16,770 nt of DNA from contig JALGZO010000750.1 of assembly GCA_025774865.1 (NCBI GenBank), positions 1 to 16,770 of the forward strand, given 5' to 3'. Below the pieces are notes generated by a model. That model was not told the DNA's origin and ran no database searches. It saw only the letters and a program-made list of their open reading frames with translations. The position numbers and the translations under genes are program-made. This DNA is from a bacterium (GTDB lineage: Bacteria; ARS69). Shown here in pieces: positions 5,855-13,379 of this stretch; the first letter of the stretch is position 1, and each line of letters opens with the position of its first letter.

Positions 5855-7998
5855 CGGACGAGCTCCCGGACCGCCGCTTCGAGGTCCTTGTTCTTCGGGT
5901 CGAGCCGCAGGGCCTTCATCATCAGGGCCAGGGCCCGGGCCCGGTCCCCGTCCCTCAGTTCGAGGATGCCCAGGTTCTGGTAGTTGAGGGAGTCGAAGGG
6001 CCGTCGCTCAATCGCCTCTTCCAGGAGCGTTCGGGCCCGGCCGTAATCCTGTAGTTTAAACCAGCAAACCGATTCCAACGAGAGGAGTTCCGGCGTCACC
6101 TGCCCGCCCGCCTCCCGGTGACGCGTGAACCAATCGAGGGCGCTCTCCCAGTTCTCGCGGAGGGCCTCCTCCGATCCGCGCTCGAACAGCGTCGGCTCGT
6201 AGTCGTGGATGTGGCGGCCTCCGTACTCGCCTGGGACTCTCCGGACCTCAAGGGTACTCGAGAAGAGCGTCCGCACGGGCCAGATCTGAACGACGGACGA
6301 CTCGGTCAGCAGACCGGGGAAGCGCGCCTCGAGCCCGTCAGCGTCCCCCTGCCCGCAGACCGCGACATGGGTGATCCCGTGCTCCGCGAGCAGCCCCTCG
6401 CGTCCGGGTGGACCAAAGTATGGCAACACTCGGAGGCGAGTGTCCTGTCCGAGCAGCGGAGCCAACGGGCCGATCAGCGCGGCATCCTCTCCGATGAGCT
6501 CGGGCAACGTCGCCTTGACGTCCTCGAGAAACGTCGTCCGGTGCGTCGCCCACCAGCCCCACTGCCAGAGCGCGAACCCGGCCGAGGCGACGACCATCGC
6601 GGCTCCCGCGGCGCGAAGGCTGCTTCCCGCGATCGTCGGCGTCGACCGTCCCAACCGAGCCAGGATCTCCGGGTTCCACAGGATGACCACGTAGGCGGCG
6701 ATCCCCAGCACGCCCGCCCACGCGAGATTCTGGTTGAACGTGTCCACGTTCCGGAAGGCCGAGACGATCACGTCGAACGCATCCGAGGAAATGCGAGCCG
6801 GCGGCAGTGTCAGGTAGTCCAGTAGGAGCGAGGCGTAGTGCTTCGCCGCGTCGATCGCCCCGAAGAAGAACGAATACACCGCGACGATGATCGGCACGTG
6901 TTCGTCCCAGGCGCCGGGAGTCCGCAATCGGACGTCCTCGGCCCGGAGCAGACGACCGATGACGACGGCCGCCCCCGCCACCAACGCCGGCGCGAGGATC
7001 ACGTAGTACCTCGGTGCCTTGTACGGCAGCAGCGAATAGTACGCCCACATGCCGAGGAACCAGAACGCGTAGATGGCCGACCCGTTCTCGACGGCGCGAC
7101 GCCGGGCCCGACCGTTTCCCCCCACCCAGATCGCGAAGAAACCGCCGATCGCGCCGACCACCGGTATGCGGAAGAACATCCAGGACTTGCGCAACGCGTT
7201 GAAGACTTCGCTGACGCCCTCGCGCAGTGACACGAGGAACGGGAGCGGACCGTGCAGCCCCGTGGACTGCCGCTCGACGTGCCCGCGGATCTCCTCCGAG
7301 TGCGGCAGGAAGATCACGGCGAACCAGACCACGAAGACGACCCCGCCGCCGGCGAGGAGCGGCAGCACGCCCTTCGGACGCCGCTCGCGCAACGCGACGA
7401 ACAGGAGCAGACCCGGGAGGAACCCCAGCGCGTGGTACTTCCCGAAGAGCGTCGCTCCCACGGCGAGGGCGCCGGCGAGCGCCTGCGACCGGGTGGAACG
7501 ACTCATGACCGCGACGCATGCGAACGCGAGCATCATCGCGACGAGATTCTCGGCCACCGGCACGCGCGAATAGAACACCAACCATTGGTTGACCGCCCCG
7601 AGAGCCGCACCCAATAGCGCGACGCGCGGCCCGGCGCAGCGTAAGAGCCCCCACGCGAGCGCACCTACCGTCACGGTCCCGAGCAGGGCGGAGAGCACCA
7701 CGGTCGGAAGTCGTCCCGGACCGAACGGCAGGTAGAACAGGTACGTCAGCCCGTTCATCAGCGGATAGATCCACAGGTCCCGGTTGTAGTCGGTGATCCA
7801 TTGTCCGAAGAGTGCCGCGTTGCGCGCCGCGTGCACCATCGTCGGCGGGTCGGTGTAGATGCCGTTCGACCATGAGAAACGATCCGCGGGATCCGCGAGC
7901 GGCCACGCGATCCGAAGGACGAGTGCCAGGAGAACCAGCAGGGCGAACCATCGAAGGGTCGGGCCGTTGTCCGGGGCCACGCGATCGGGCGAACTCAA
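5851..7998 (-). CDS. GT-C (GT39/ArnT/PMT-like) membrane glycosyltransferase with C-terminal TPRs, paralogue A
   Basis: 715-residue polytopic protein. The N-terminal two thirds form about ten or more membrane helices in GT-C style, with a first extracytoplasmic loop SWSNGIYTDPPTMVHAARN (42-60). Asp50 there is the likely catalytic or metal residue. Further marks are YSRVPVAEN (143-151), TLFGKYHALGFLP (183-195) and the LLPYKAPRYY stretch ending near 332, which matches the PRYL motif of GT39 enzymes. A soluble domain follows (about 485-600: HRTTFLEDVK, APLLGQDT). Two TPR units at about 636-705 close the protein. GT-C enzymes use polyprenyl-phosphate sugars outside the membrane; acceptor and sugar are unknown here. 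It is paralogous to the genes at 8489-10552 and 10549-12654 but lies in a different transcription unit. The start is uncertain: TTG 7998, four bases after the DUF2304 stop, or GTG 7980. Confidence 0.85.
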   Translation of the reverse strand: MSSPDRVAPDNGPTLRWFALLVLLALVLRIAWPLADPADRFSWSNGIYTDPPTMVHAARNAALFGQWITDYNRDLWIYPLMNGLTYLFYLPFGPGRLPTVVLSALLGTVTVGALAWGLLRCAGPRVALLGAALGAVNQWLVFYSRVPVAENLVAMMLAFACVAVMSRSTRSQALAGALAVGATLFGKYHALGFLPGLLLFVALRERRPKGVLPLLAGGGVVFVVWFAVIFLPHSEEIRGHVERQSTGLHGPLPFLVSLREGVSEVFNALRKSWMFFRIPVVGAIGGFFAIWVGGNGRARRRAVENGSAIYAFWFLGMWAYYSLLPYKAPRYYVILAPALVAGAAVVIGRLLRAEDVRLRTPGAWDEHVPIIVAVYSFFFGAIDAAKHYASLLLDYLTLPPARISSDAFDVIVSAFRNVDTFNQNLAWAGVLGIAAYVVILWNPEILARLGRSTPTIAGSSLRAAGAAMVVASAGFALWQWGWWATHRTTFLEDVKATLPELIGEDAALIGPLAPLLGQDTRLRVLPYFGPPGREGLLAEHGITHVAVCGQGDADGLEARFPGLLTESSVVQIWPVRTLFSSTLEVRRVPGEYGGRHIHDYEPTLFERGSEEALRENWESALDWFTRHREAGGQVTPELLSLESVCWFKLQDYGRARTLLEEAIERRPFDSLNYQNLGILELRDGDRARALALMMKALRLDPKNKDLEAAVRELVR
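5863..5867 (-). promoter_or_regulatory. Ribosome binding site for the GTG start at 5854
   Basis: GGGAG on the minus strand, eight bases before a GTG that overlaps the previous stop codon by four bases. Confidence 0.5.
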
Positions 7999-8002
7999 CG
8001 CG

Positions 8003-8362
8003 TCACCCGTCCTCCGTCGTCCGGTCGTCGGAGCGGAGCTGCTCCCGCAGCAGGGAGATCTCCTGCGCGAGCTTCTTGGTTCGTTCCGACAGGTCCGAGA
8101 GAACGAGCGAGAAGTGGAGCAGGATGATCAGGAAGAATCCGAATCCCACGAGAAAGAGCGCCGAAGGCGGGTAGTGAATCCCCACGAGGAGCGCCAGGCG
8201 ATCGAGAAGCCCGCGCCAACACGACAGGAGGAGCAGGATCACCGCGGTGAAGATCCACAGGAGCGAGTACTGCTCCATCAGCTTCCGGGCTCGGACGAGC
8301 TCGAGGACGCCACCGAGGAGCAGAGCACTCCCCAGAATGGACACCCACTGGACACGATCCAT
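8003..8362 (-). CDS. DUF2304 small membrane protein
   Basis: 119 residues with three hydrophobic segments (about 5-22, 34-50, 66-88) and a charged, coiled-coil-like C-terminus (SERTKKLAQEISLLREQL). Features typical of DUF2304 are the RARKLMEQYSLLWIFTAVIL region, the GIHYPPSALFLVGFGF segment and the tail after LSDLSERTKKLA. The family has no proven biochemical role but is usually found beside DPM-like GT2 genes and may act as a partner or membrane anchor for them (from memory of the family). ATG 8362 is chosen because GAGGG lies five bases upstream and the family starts close to this Met; the frame stays open about 100 bases further but that part overlaps the promoter and terminator zone. It is the first gene of unit 2. 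Confidence 0.88.
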   Translation of the reverse strand: MDRVQWVSILGSALLLGGVLELVRARKLMEQYSLLWIFTAVILLLLSCWRGLLDRLALLVGIHYPPSALFLVGFGFFLIILLHFSLVLSDLSERTKKLAQEISLLREQLRSDDRTTEDG

Positions 8363-8367
8363 CGACG

Positions 8368-8372
8368 CCCTC
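8368..8372 (-). promoter_or_regulatory. Ribosome binding site for DUF2304 gene
   Basis: GAGGG on the minus strand, five bases before ATG 8362. It favours this start over upstream in-frame codons. A small imperfect hairpin (8377-8397, GGGGCGC pairing with GCGTCCCC around one bulge) lies just upstream in the leader; whether it matters is unknown. Confidence 0.55.
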
Positions 8373-8431
8373 GGAAGGGGACGCGCGAAAGCGCCCCGTG
8401 AAGAGAATCCGCCAACCGGGTGAAGGAGGGT

Positions 8432-8461
8432 AACATACGGCCCCTTTGGGGGGATCCTCAA
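8432..8461 (-). promoter_or_regulatory. Candidate sigma-70-type promoter of unit 2
   Basis: On the minus strand TTGAGG (8461-8456) and TATGTT (8437-8432) are separated by 18 bases. Each matches the sigma-70 consensus at four of six positions. The -35 element overlaps the T-tract of the preceding terminator. Transcription would begin near 8425, leaving a leader of about 60 bases. The match is moderate, and chance occurrence cannot be excluded; the argument is mainly positional, because a terminator just upstream requires a promoter in this 98-base interval for unit 2. Confidence 0.35.
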
Positions 8462-8485
8462 AACCGAGCCCCGCGGGCGGCTCGG
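8460..8485 (-). terminator. Intrinsic terminator ending unit 1
   Basis: Three bases after the TGA of the GT-C/TPR gene (8491-8489) the minus strand forms a perfect seven-base-pair stem, CCGAGCC (8485-8479) with GGCTCGG (8470-8464), an eight-base GC-rich loop and then TTTT (8463-8460). The T-tract is short, but position, stem strength and context are typical of a Rho-independent terminator. Confidence 0.75.
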
Positions 8486-8488
8486 CCC

Positions 8489-10552
8489 TCAGCGGGCCGT
8501 CTCGTCGAGGCCGAGGGCGTGCAGCAGGTCCGGATCATCGGGGTCGAGCGCGAGCCCTCGCCGCCACAGCGCGACCGCGCCGGCGCGGTCCCCCTCCCGC
8601 TCCAGGAGCCGGCCGAGGTTGTGGTGGTCCGTCGGGATCGTCGGGCGAAGCGCCATCGCGCGTTGTAACCCCTGCCTCGCGCGCGTCATCTCGCCCGCGC
8701 GGAACCACGCCCGGGCCTCGATCTGCAGGAGGTCGTGGCTTTCCGAGGCGACCGTCGCGCGGTGCTGAGCGACGAGCTCGAGGGCCTCGTGTGGGCGGTC
8801 GCGTGCGAGGTGCTCGACGGCCTGCTCGAGGAACGTCGGCTGGTAGTCGTCATTCGAAACGCGAACGACGCCCACGAAGCGGAGGAAGTGCGAGCGCAGC
8901 GGCCATCGACGGACGAGCACCATGTCGTCCCGAAGATCGGCCGCGAACACCGTGGACGACCCCGGGTCGCCGAGGTCCGCCACGTGCGTCACTTCGGGGG
9001 GAAGCCGGTTCACGACATCGCCGAACTGCGGGATTCCGATCCGATCGGAGTCTTGAACGAGAGCGGGCGCCATCGCGCCGAAGAGCACAGCGTCCTCCCC
9101 CACGACCGCGTCGAGGGACGCCTTCGCGTCCTCCAGCGCGTAGGTCCGGTGTCCGGCCCACCAGAGGAACTGGACCCCGTTGATGACGAGCGCGAGCCCG
9201 AGAAGACGTGCCGCGAGGCGCGCCGCAGCCGGCTGACCGAGCCGGAGAGGAAAGGCGCGCGCGGCGATCACGGCGAGCCCCACCCCGAGCGAACCTCCGA
9301 CGACGAGGACTGCGGGGAACGGATTCAGGCTCCACGCGATCTCCCCCAGGAACGTACGGACCGCCTGCACCGCAGACGACGCCGACGCGACGGTCAGATC
9401 CCGAAGAACCCACAGGCCGTGAGAGCACGTCACGACCGTCGCGAGTCCGGCCCCGAGAAGACCGGTGGCCCACGCGACGATCTCGGCGGCGCCGCGCGGG
9501 CGGCGGCGCGGAAGTCCTCGGGCCTTCGCGAATTCGTCGAGCAGGCAGGCCGCCCCCGCGACGAGCGCCACGGCGGCCGGCAGGTAGTAGCGGGGGGCCT
9601 GGTACGGGAGGAGCGAGTGATAGATCCACGCGGACGCGAACCAGAACGCGAAGATCGCGCCCCCCTTCTCCAGGCGATCGCGTCGCAGCTCCGCGTGCGC
9701 CAACGTCCCGAGCACGAAAGCCACGCCAAGCGATCCGAGCACCGGCATCCGAACGAAGAGCCACGACCGCTGGATGGCTCGCAGGAATTCAGCGACCCCC
9801 TCGAGCGGCGAGCGTAGGAACGGCACCTCCCCGTACAGCGGTGCCGCCCGCACCTGCTCGAGGAGCTCGGCCCGGAACGGGCGAAAGATCAGGAAGGCCC
9901 ACGCGGCGACCGCGACGCCGAGGCCGAGACCGGGAGCGGCGAGCACGCGCACGCGCCGGTCCCGGGCCAGGAGAAAGACGACGAGGGCCGGTAGGAAGGA
10001 GATCGCATGCAACTTCCCGAAGAGCACGGCCACCCCGGCCACCAGACCGGCCGCGAACCGCGATCGCTCACTCCGGCCGAGGGCGAGGGCCGCCGCTACC
10101 ACCAGCAACAGCGCGACGGCGTTCTCGACGACCGGCACGCGTCCGAACATGACGAGCCAGTAGCAGGTGGCAACGAGCGCGGCCGCGACGACAGAGCCCC
10201 GGCGCCCGATCGCGCGGGACGTCGCCCATGCGATGGCCGCCACGGTGGCGGCCCCGAGGAGCGCGGCCAAGAGCTGCGTGGTCAGACGGCTCGGGCCGAG
10301 CCCCTGGTAGGCGAGCCACGTGATCCAGTTGAAGAGCGGGTAGAAGACCAGGTCACGGCTCTCGTCGCGAGCCCATTCTCCGAAGAGGATCGCGTTGCGC
10401 GCCGAATGCGCGACCGTGGCTGGATCGGTGTAGACACCACTCGACCAGGAGATTCGTCGCGCCGGATCCGCGAGCGGCCAAACCGCCCGGAGCGCGAAGG
10501 CCAGGAGGACGAGCGCCGGCACCCTCCACCGACGAGGGATCTCGAGCCTCAT
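8489..10552 (-). CDS. GT-C (GT39/ArnT/PMT-like) membrane glycosyltransferase with C-terminal TPRs, paralogue B
   Basis: 687 residues with the same layout as the other two copies. The first extracytoplasmic loop is SWSSGVYTDPATVAHSARN (35-53) with candidate catalytic Asp43; FGRVPVVEN (136-144), VLFGKLHAISFLP (176-188) and LLPYQAPRYYL follow. The middle soluble domain carries HRTYALEDAKASL, APALVQDS and PQFG. Two TPR-like units occupy roughly 606-673, the second reading DHHNLGRLLEREGDRAGAVA. It is closer to paralogue C than to A (both share FGEW.RDESRD after the loop). ATG 10552 overlaps the stop of paralogue C (ATGA), so the two are translationally coupled and may work as a pair. It is the last gene of unit 1. 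Sugar donor and acceptor are unknown; a polyprenyl-phosphate sugar donor is inferred from the fold. Confidence 0.87.
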   Translation of the reverse strand: MRLEIPRRWRVPALVLLAFALRAVWPLADPARRISWSSGVYTDPATVAHSARNAILFGEWARDESRDLVFYPLFNWITWLAYQGLGPSRLTTQLLAALLGAATVAAIAWATSRAIGRRGSVVAAALVATCYWLVMFGRVPVVENAVALLLVVAAALALGRSERSRFAAGLVAGVAVLFGKLHAISFLPALVVFLLARDRRVRVLAAPGLGLGVAVAAWAFLIFRPFRAELLEQVRAAPLYGEVPFLRSPLEGVAEFLRAIQRSWLFVRMPVLGSLGVAFVLGTLAHAELRRDRLEKGGAIFAFWFASAWIYHSLLPYQAPRYYLPAAVALVAGAACLLDEFAKARGLPRRRPRGAAEIVAWATGLLGAGLATVVTCSHGLWVLRDLTVASASSAVQAVRTFLGEIAWSLNPFPAVLVVGGSLGVGLAVIAARAFPLRLGQPAAARLAARLLGLALVINGVQFLWWAGHRTYALEDAKASLDAVVGEDAVLFGAMAPALVQDSDRIGIPQFGDVVNRLPPEVTHVADLGDPGSSTVFAADLRDDMVLVRRWPLRSHFLRFVGVVRVSNDDYQPTFLEQAVEHLARDRPHEALELVAQHRATVASESHDLLQIEARAWFRAGEMTRARQGLQRAMALRPTIPTDHHNLGRLLEREGDRAGAVALWRRGLALDPDDPDLLHALGLDETAR

Positions 10553-12654
10553 CGAGTTTCCGCCCGCAGCGCCACCGCGACCTGCCCCGCCGCCCTGAAG
10601 AGCTCGGGATCGTAGGGATCGAGCGCCAGACCTCGAAGCCAGAGATGGAGCGCGCCCCGCCGATCTCCGTCGGCCAGGAGCAGGAGCCCCAGATTGTGGT
10701 AGTCAGTCGGATTGTTCGGCCGGAGCTCGATGGCCCGTTCCAGACTCTCCTTCGCCAGATCCGCACGTCCCATCTTGTGGTGGCTCCGGGCGGCGACCGA
10801 GTACGAGTCCGGAATCTCGGGAGCGGAGTCGCGAAACTCGCGGAACTGTTCGAGCGACTCCGCCCACCGCCCTCCCTCGATCGCGTCGACCGCTCGCTCG
10901 AACGCCGTCCGGCGATAGTCAGGGGTGGGGATACGGAACACCCGGAGGATCCGAACCAGGCGCGTGCGAAACGGCCAGCCATGGACCGTCTCGAGCCTCG
11001 CGCTGACTTCCGCGTCGACACCCCGAAACATCTTCGGATCACCGTATTCGGTCACGAGAAGGTGAGTCACACCGTACCGGTCGACATCCGCCGGCGATAC
11101 GACACCGAACTGCGGCAGTGCGACGCGTTGGGTGTCCTGCACGAGCAGCGGCGCGAACGCTCCCAGGACGACCGCCTCCTCCGCGAGGATGGCGTCCAGG
11201 GATTCCTTCGCGTCCTCGACGACATACGTGCGATGGAACATCCAGTCGAGAAGCTGACCCCCGTTCAAGACCAAGGCCGCACCGAGCGCGACCTTGGCGA
11301 CGCGCGCGCGGTCCCATCGCTCGATGCGACGCCGCAGGCGCTTCCCCGCGGGGTGGAACAGCACCCTCGAGGCGAGCGCCGTGACTACGAGCACCGCCAC
11401 CCCCACCCCCGCGAGCGTGGGTAGCCGGTCGATCGCATGCGCCATGCTCCGAAGCCACTCGCGCAACGCCGTCGTGGTCGGCGACGAGAACGGCACGATG
11501 CGTTCACTCCAGACCGCGAGCCCGTGCGCGACGGTCGCGCCGGCAGCGTACCCCGCGGTGAAGAGCCCCAATGTCCACCAGGTCTGCTCGGCGCGTCCGC
11601 GCGGGGGCCGCAACTTGACGCGCCCGCCCGTTCCCAGCTCGTGCACCTGGCCGGCGGCACACACCAGAAGCGGGACCACCGCGAGCAGATAGTAGCGAGG
11701 GGCCTGGTAAGGAATCACCGAGTAGTAGACGGCGAACGCCGCGAACCAGAACGCGAAGAGCGCAGTTCCGTTCTCCAGGCGCGCGCGCCGGACCTTTCGT
11801 CCGCCGAACGTCGCCAGGGTGAAGGTGAAACCCAGTAACGACAGTACGGGCAAGCGGTGAAAGAGCCAGGAGTTGCGGATCGCTTCCAGAAACTCGCGCA
11901 CTCCGCTCCCGACGGACTCGAAGAACGGAATCGCTCCGTACGACTCGGACGACCCCCGGATCTGGTCCAGAATGGCCGCTCGGTGCGGGAGAAACACGAG
12001 AACCGACCAGAGGACGGACGCGGCGCCGACGCCGGCGAGCGTCAAACCGAGCGCGCTCACCTTCCGATCGCGGAGCCAGAGAAACAACAACAGGGCGGGC
12101 AGGAACGCGATCGCGTGCAGCTTGCCGAACAGGAACGCGACTCCGACGAGCACCCCGGTCCCGAGCCGGGCGGGGGCGCGTCGGGACACCGCGAGCGCCG
12201 ACGCGATCGTCAGCAAAAGGACCGTCACGTTCTCCACGACGGGCACCCGCGAGAACATCACGAGCCAGAAGCAGAATCCGGTCAGGGTGGCCGCGAGAAG
12301 CCCTCCCCGGGGACCGACACATCGGTGCACCGCCCACGCCGCCGCTCCTACCGTCAGCGTTCCGAGCACTCCCGCCAGAAGCTGAGTCGCCAGCCGGCTC
12401 ACCCCGAAGATCTCGAACACGATCCACGTGAGAACGTTGTGGAGGGGGTAGAACATGAAGTCGCGACTCTCGTCCCGGATCCATTCGCCGAAGAGCGCCG
12501 CGTTGCGCGCCGCGTGCGTCACGGTCGCGGGGTCGGTGTAGATCCCGTTCGACCAGGAGAGGCGTGCACCCGGGTCGGCCAACGGCCACACGAAACGAAG
12601 AACCGCCGCGAGCGTGAGCACCCCGGCGAGCCGCCACCACTCGCGCCGACCCAT
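10549..12654 (-). CDS. GT-C (GT39/ArnT/PMT-like) membrane glycosyltransferase with C-terminal TPRs, paralogue C
   Basis: 701 residues. Motifs match the other copies: SWSNGIYTDPATVTHAARN (33-51) with candidate catalytic Asp41, FSRVPVVEN (134-142), FLFGKLHAIAFLPAL and IPYQAPRYYLLA. The soluble domain has HRTYVVEDAKESLDAIL, APLLVQDT and LPQFG, and the C-terminus two TPR units, the second being DYHNLGLLLLADGDRRGALH. ATG 12654 overlaps the upstream stop by one base (TGATG); a GTG one codon earlier is equally possible. The frame stays open upstream to 12804, but that part overlaps the GT2 gene and lacks the hydrophobic N-terminal pattern of the paralogues. It follows a DPM/DPG-like GT2 directly, as paralogue A is followed by one, suggesting donor-synthase/GT-C pairing (inference). 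Confidence 0.87.
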   Translation of the reverse strand: MGRREWWRLAGVLTLAAVLRFVWPLADPGARLSWSNGIYTDPATVTHAARNAALFGEWIRDESRDFMFYPLHNVLTWIVFEIFGVSRLATQLLAGVLGTLTVGAAAWAVHRCVGPRGGLLAATLTGFCFWLVMFSRVPVVENVTVLLLTIASALAVSRRAPARLGTGVLVGVAFLFGKLHAIAFLPALLLFLWLRDRKVSALGLTLAGVGAASVLWSVLVFLPHRAAILDQIRGSSESYGAIPFFESVGSGVREFLEAIRNSWLFHRLPVLSLLGFTFTLATFGGRKVRRARLENGTALFAFWFAAFAVYYSVIPYQAPRYYLLAVVPLLVCAAGQVHELGTGGRVKLRPPRGRAEQTWWTLGLFTAGYAAGATVAHGLAVWSERIVPFSSPTTTALREWLRSMAHAIDRLPTLAGVGVAVLVVTALASRVLFHPAGKRLRRRIERWDRARVAKVALGAALVLNGGQLLDWMFHRTYVVEDAKESLDAILAEEAVVLGAFAPLLVQDTQRVALPQFGVVSPADVDRYGVTHLLVTEYGDPKMFRGVDAEVSARLETVHGWPFRTRLVRILRVFRIPTPDYRRTAFERAVDAIEGGRWAESLEQFREFRDSAPEIPDSYSVAARSHHKMGRADLAKESLERAIELRPNNPTDYHNLGLLLLADGDRRGALHLWLRGLALDPYDPELFRAAGQVAVALRAETR

Positions 12655-13379
12655 CACGAAGCCGCGTCCGATTCTTTGCCGCGCGCCGGGGGCACGCTCC
12701 GGCAGAGCCCGATGAGGACCGCCAGAATCACCTTGATCATGTAGTAGGCGGACCGCGTCCACGTGATCGAGGAACGGCCGATCTCGCGATCCCGAAAGCG
12801 ACACCGCGTCTCGACGATCCGAAAGCCCGCGCGACTCAGCAGCACGAGGGCCTCCACCTCCGGGTAATCCCCAGGGTAGTGCTCGGCCAGGAATCCGATG
12901 ACGCGCGGGCCCGACGCGCGAAATCCCGACGTCGTGTCGCGCAGCCTCTGTCCCGTGACCCGAGACACGAGCCCCGAGAAGATGAGCATGCCGAGCCGCC
13001 GCAGGGGCGGGGCCTGGTAGGCCGTCTTCTCCACGTAGCGGGAGCCGAGCACCAGATCGGCTTCGCCCCGCTCGATCGGTTCGAGGAGGCGCCCGATCTC
13101 GTCGGGGCGGTGCTGGCCGTCTCCGTCGACCTGGACCACGACATCGTAGCTTTGTTCCTTCGCGAAGCAGAACCCGGCCTGTACCGCCGCGCCGATTCCC
13201 AGATTGTACGGAAGCTCGAGAACGCGCGCGCCTGCCGCGCGGGCCACATCGGCCGTGTCGTCGACGGACCCGTCGTCCACGACGACGACGTCCAGATCGC
13301 CGCGGGCACGGAGCTGCCGCACGACGTCCCCCACGGCGCCGCCCTCGTTGTACGCGGGTACGACGGCAAGAACTCTCAC
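12654..13379 (-). CDS. DPM/DPG-synthase-like GT2 glycosyltransferase
   Basis: 241-residue GT-A enzyme: VLAVVPAYNEGGAVGDVV (3-20), VVVDDGSVDDT (32-42), NLGIGAAVQAGF, the metal/donor site QVDGDGQHRPDE (83-94), GSRYVEK, DTTSGFR (148-154) and YPEVEALVLL. The C-terminal RSSITWTRSAYYMIKVILAVLIG carries one hydrophobic membrane-associated segment. This C-terminal signature is the one usually encoded next to DUF2304 genes (from memory of the family), yet the only DUF2304 gene here is 4.3 kb downstream in the other unit. Likely role: charging polyprenyl phosphate with a sugar. GTG 13379 overlaps the previous stop (GTGA) and has GGGGAG seven bases upstream, which rules out the longer open frame up to 14006. 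The stop overlaps the start of GT-C paralogue C. Confidence 0.91.
   Translation of the reverse strand: MRVLAVVPAYNEGGAVGDVVRQLRARGDLDVVVVDDGSVDDTADVARAAGARVLELPYNLGIGAAVQAGFCFAKEQSYDVVVQVDGDGQHRPDEIGRLLEPIERGEADLVLGSRYVEKTAYQAPPLRRLGMLIFSGLVSRVTGQRLRDTTSGFRASGPRVIGFLAEHYPGDYPEVEALVLLSRAGFRIVETRCRFRDREIGRSSITWTRSAYYMIKVILAVLIGLCRSVPPARGKESDAAS

Noticed and set aside
8441-8453. CCCC-AAA-GGGG mini hairpin as a second terminator
   Set aside because: Only four base pairs with a three-base loop and no T-tract; it falls within the spacer of the candidate promoter.
12655-12804. Longer N-terminus for GT-C paralogue C
   Set aside because: It lies wholly inside the GT2 gene, has no hydrophobic pattern, and is absent in the paralogues, which begin a few residues before the first membrane helix.
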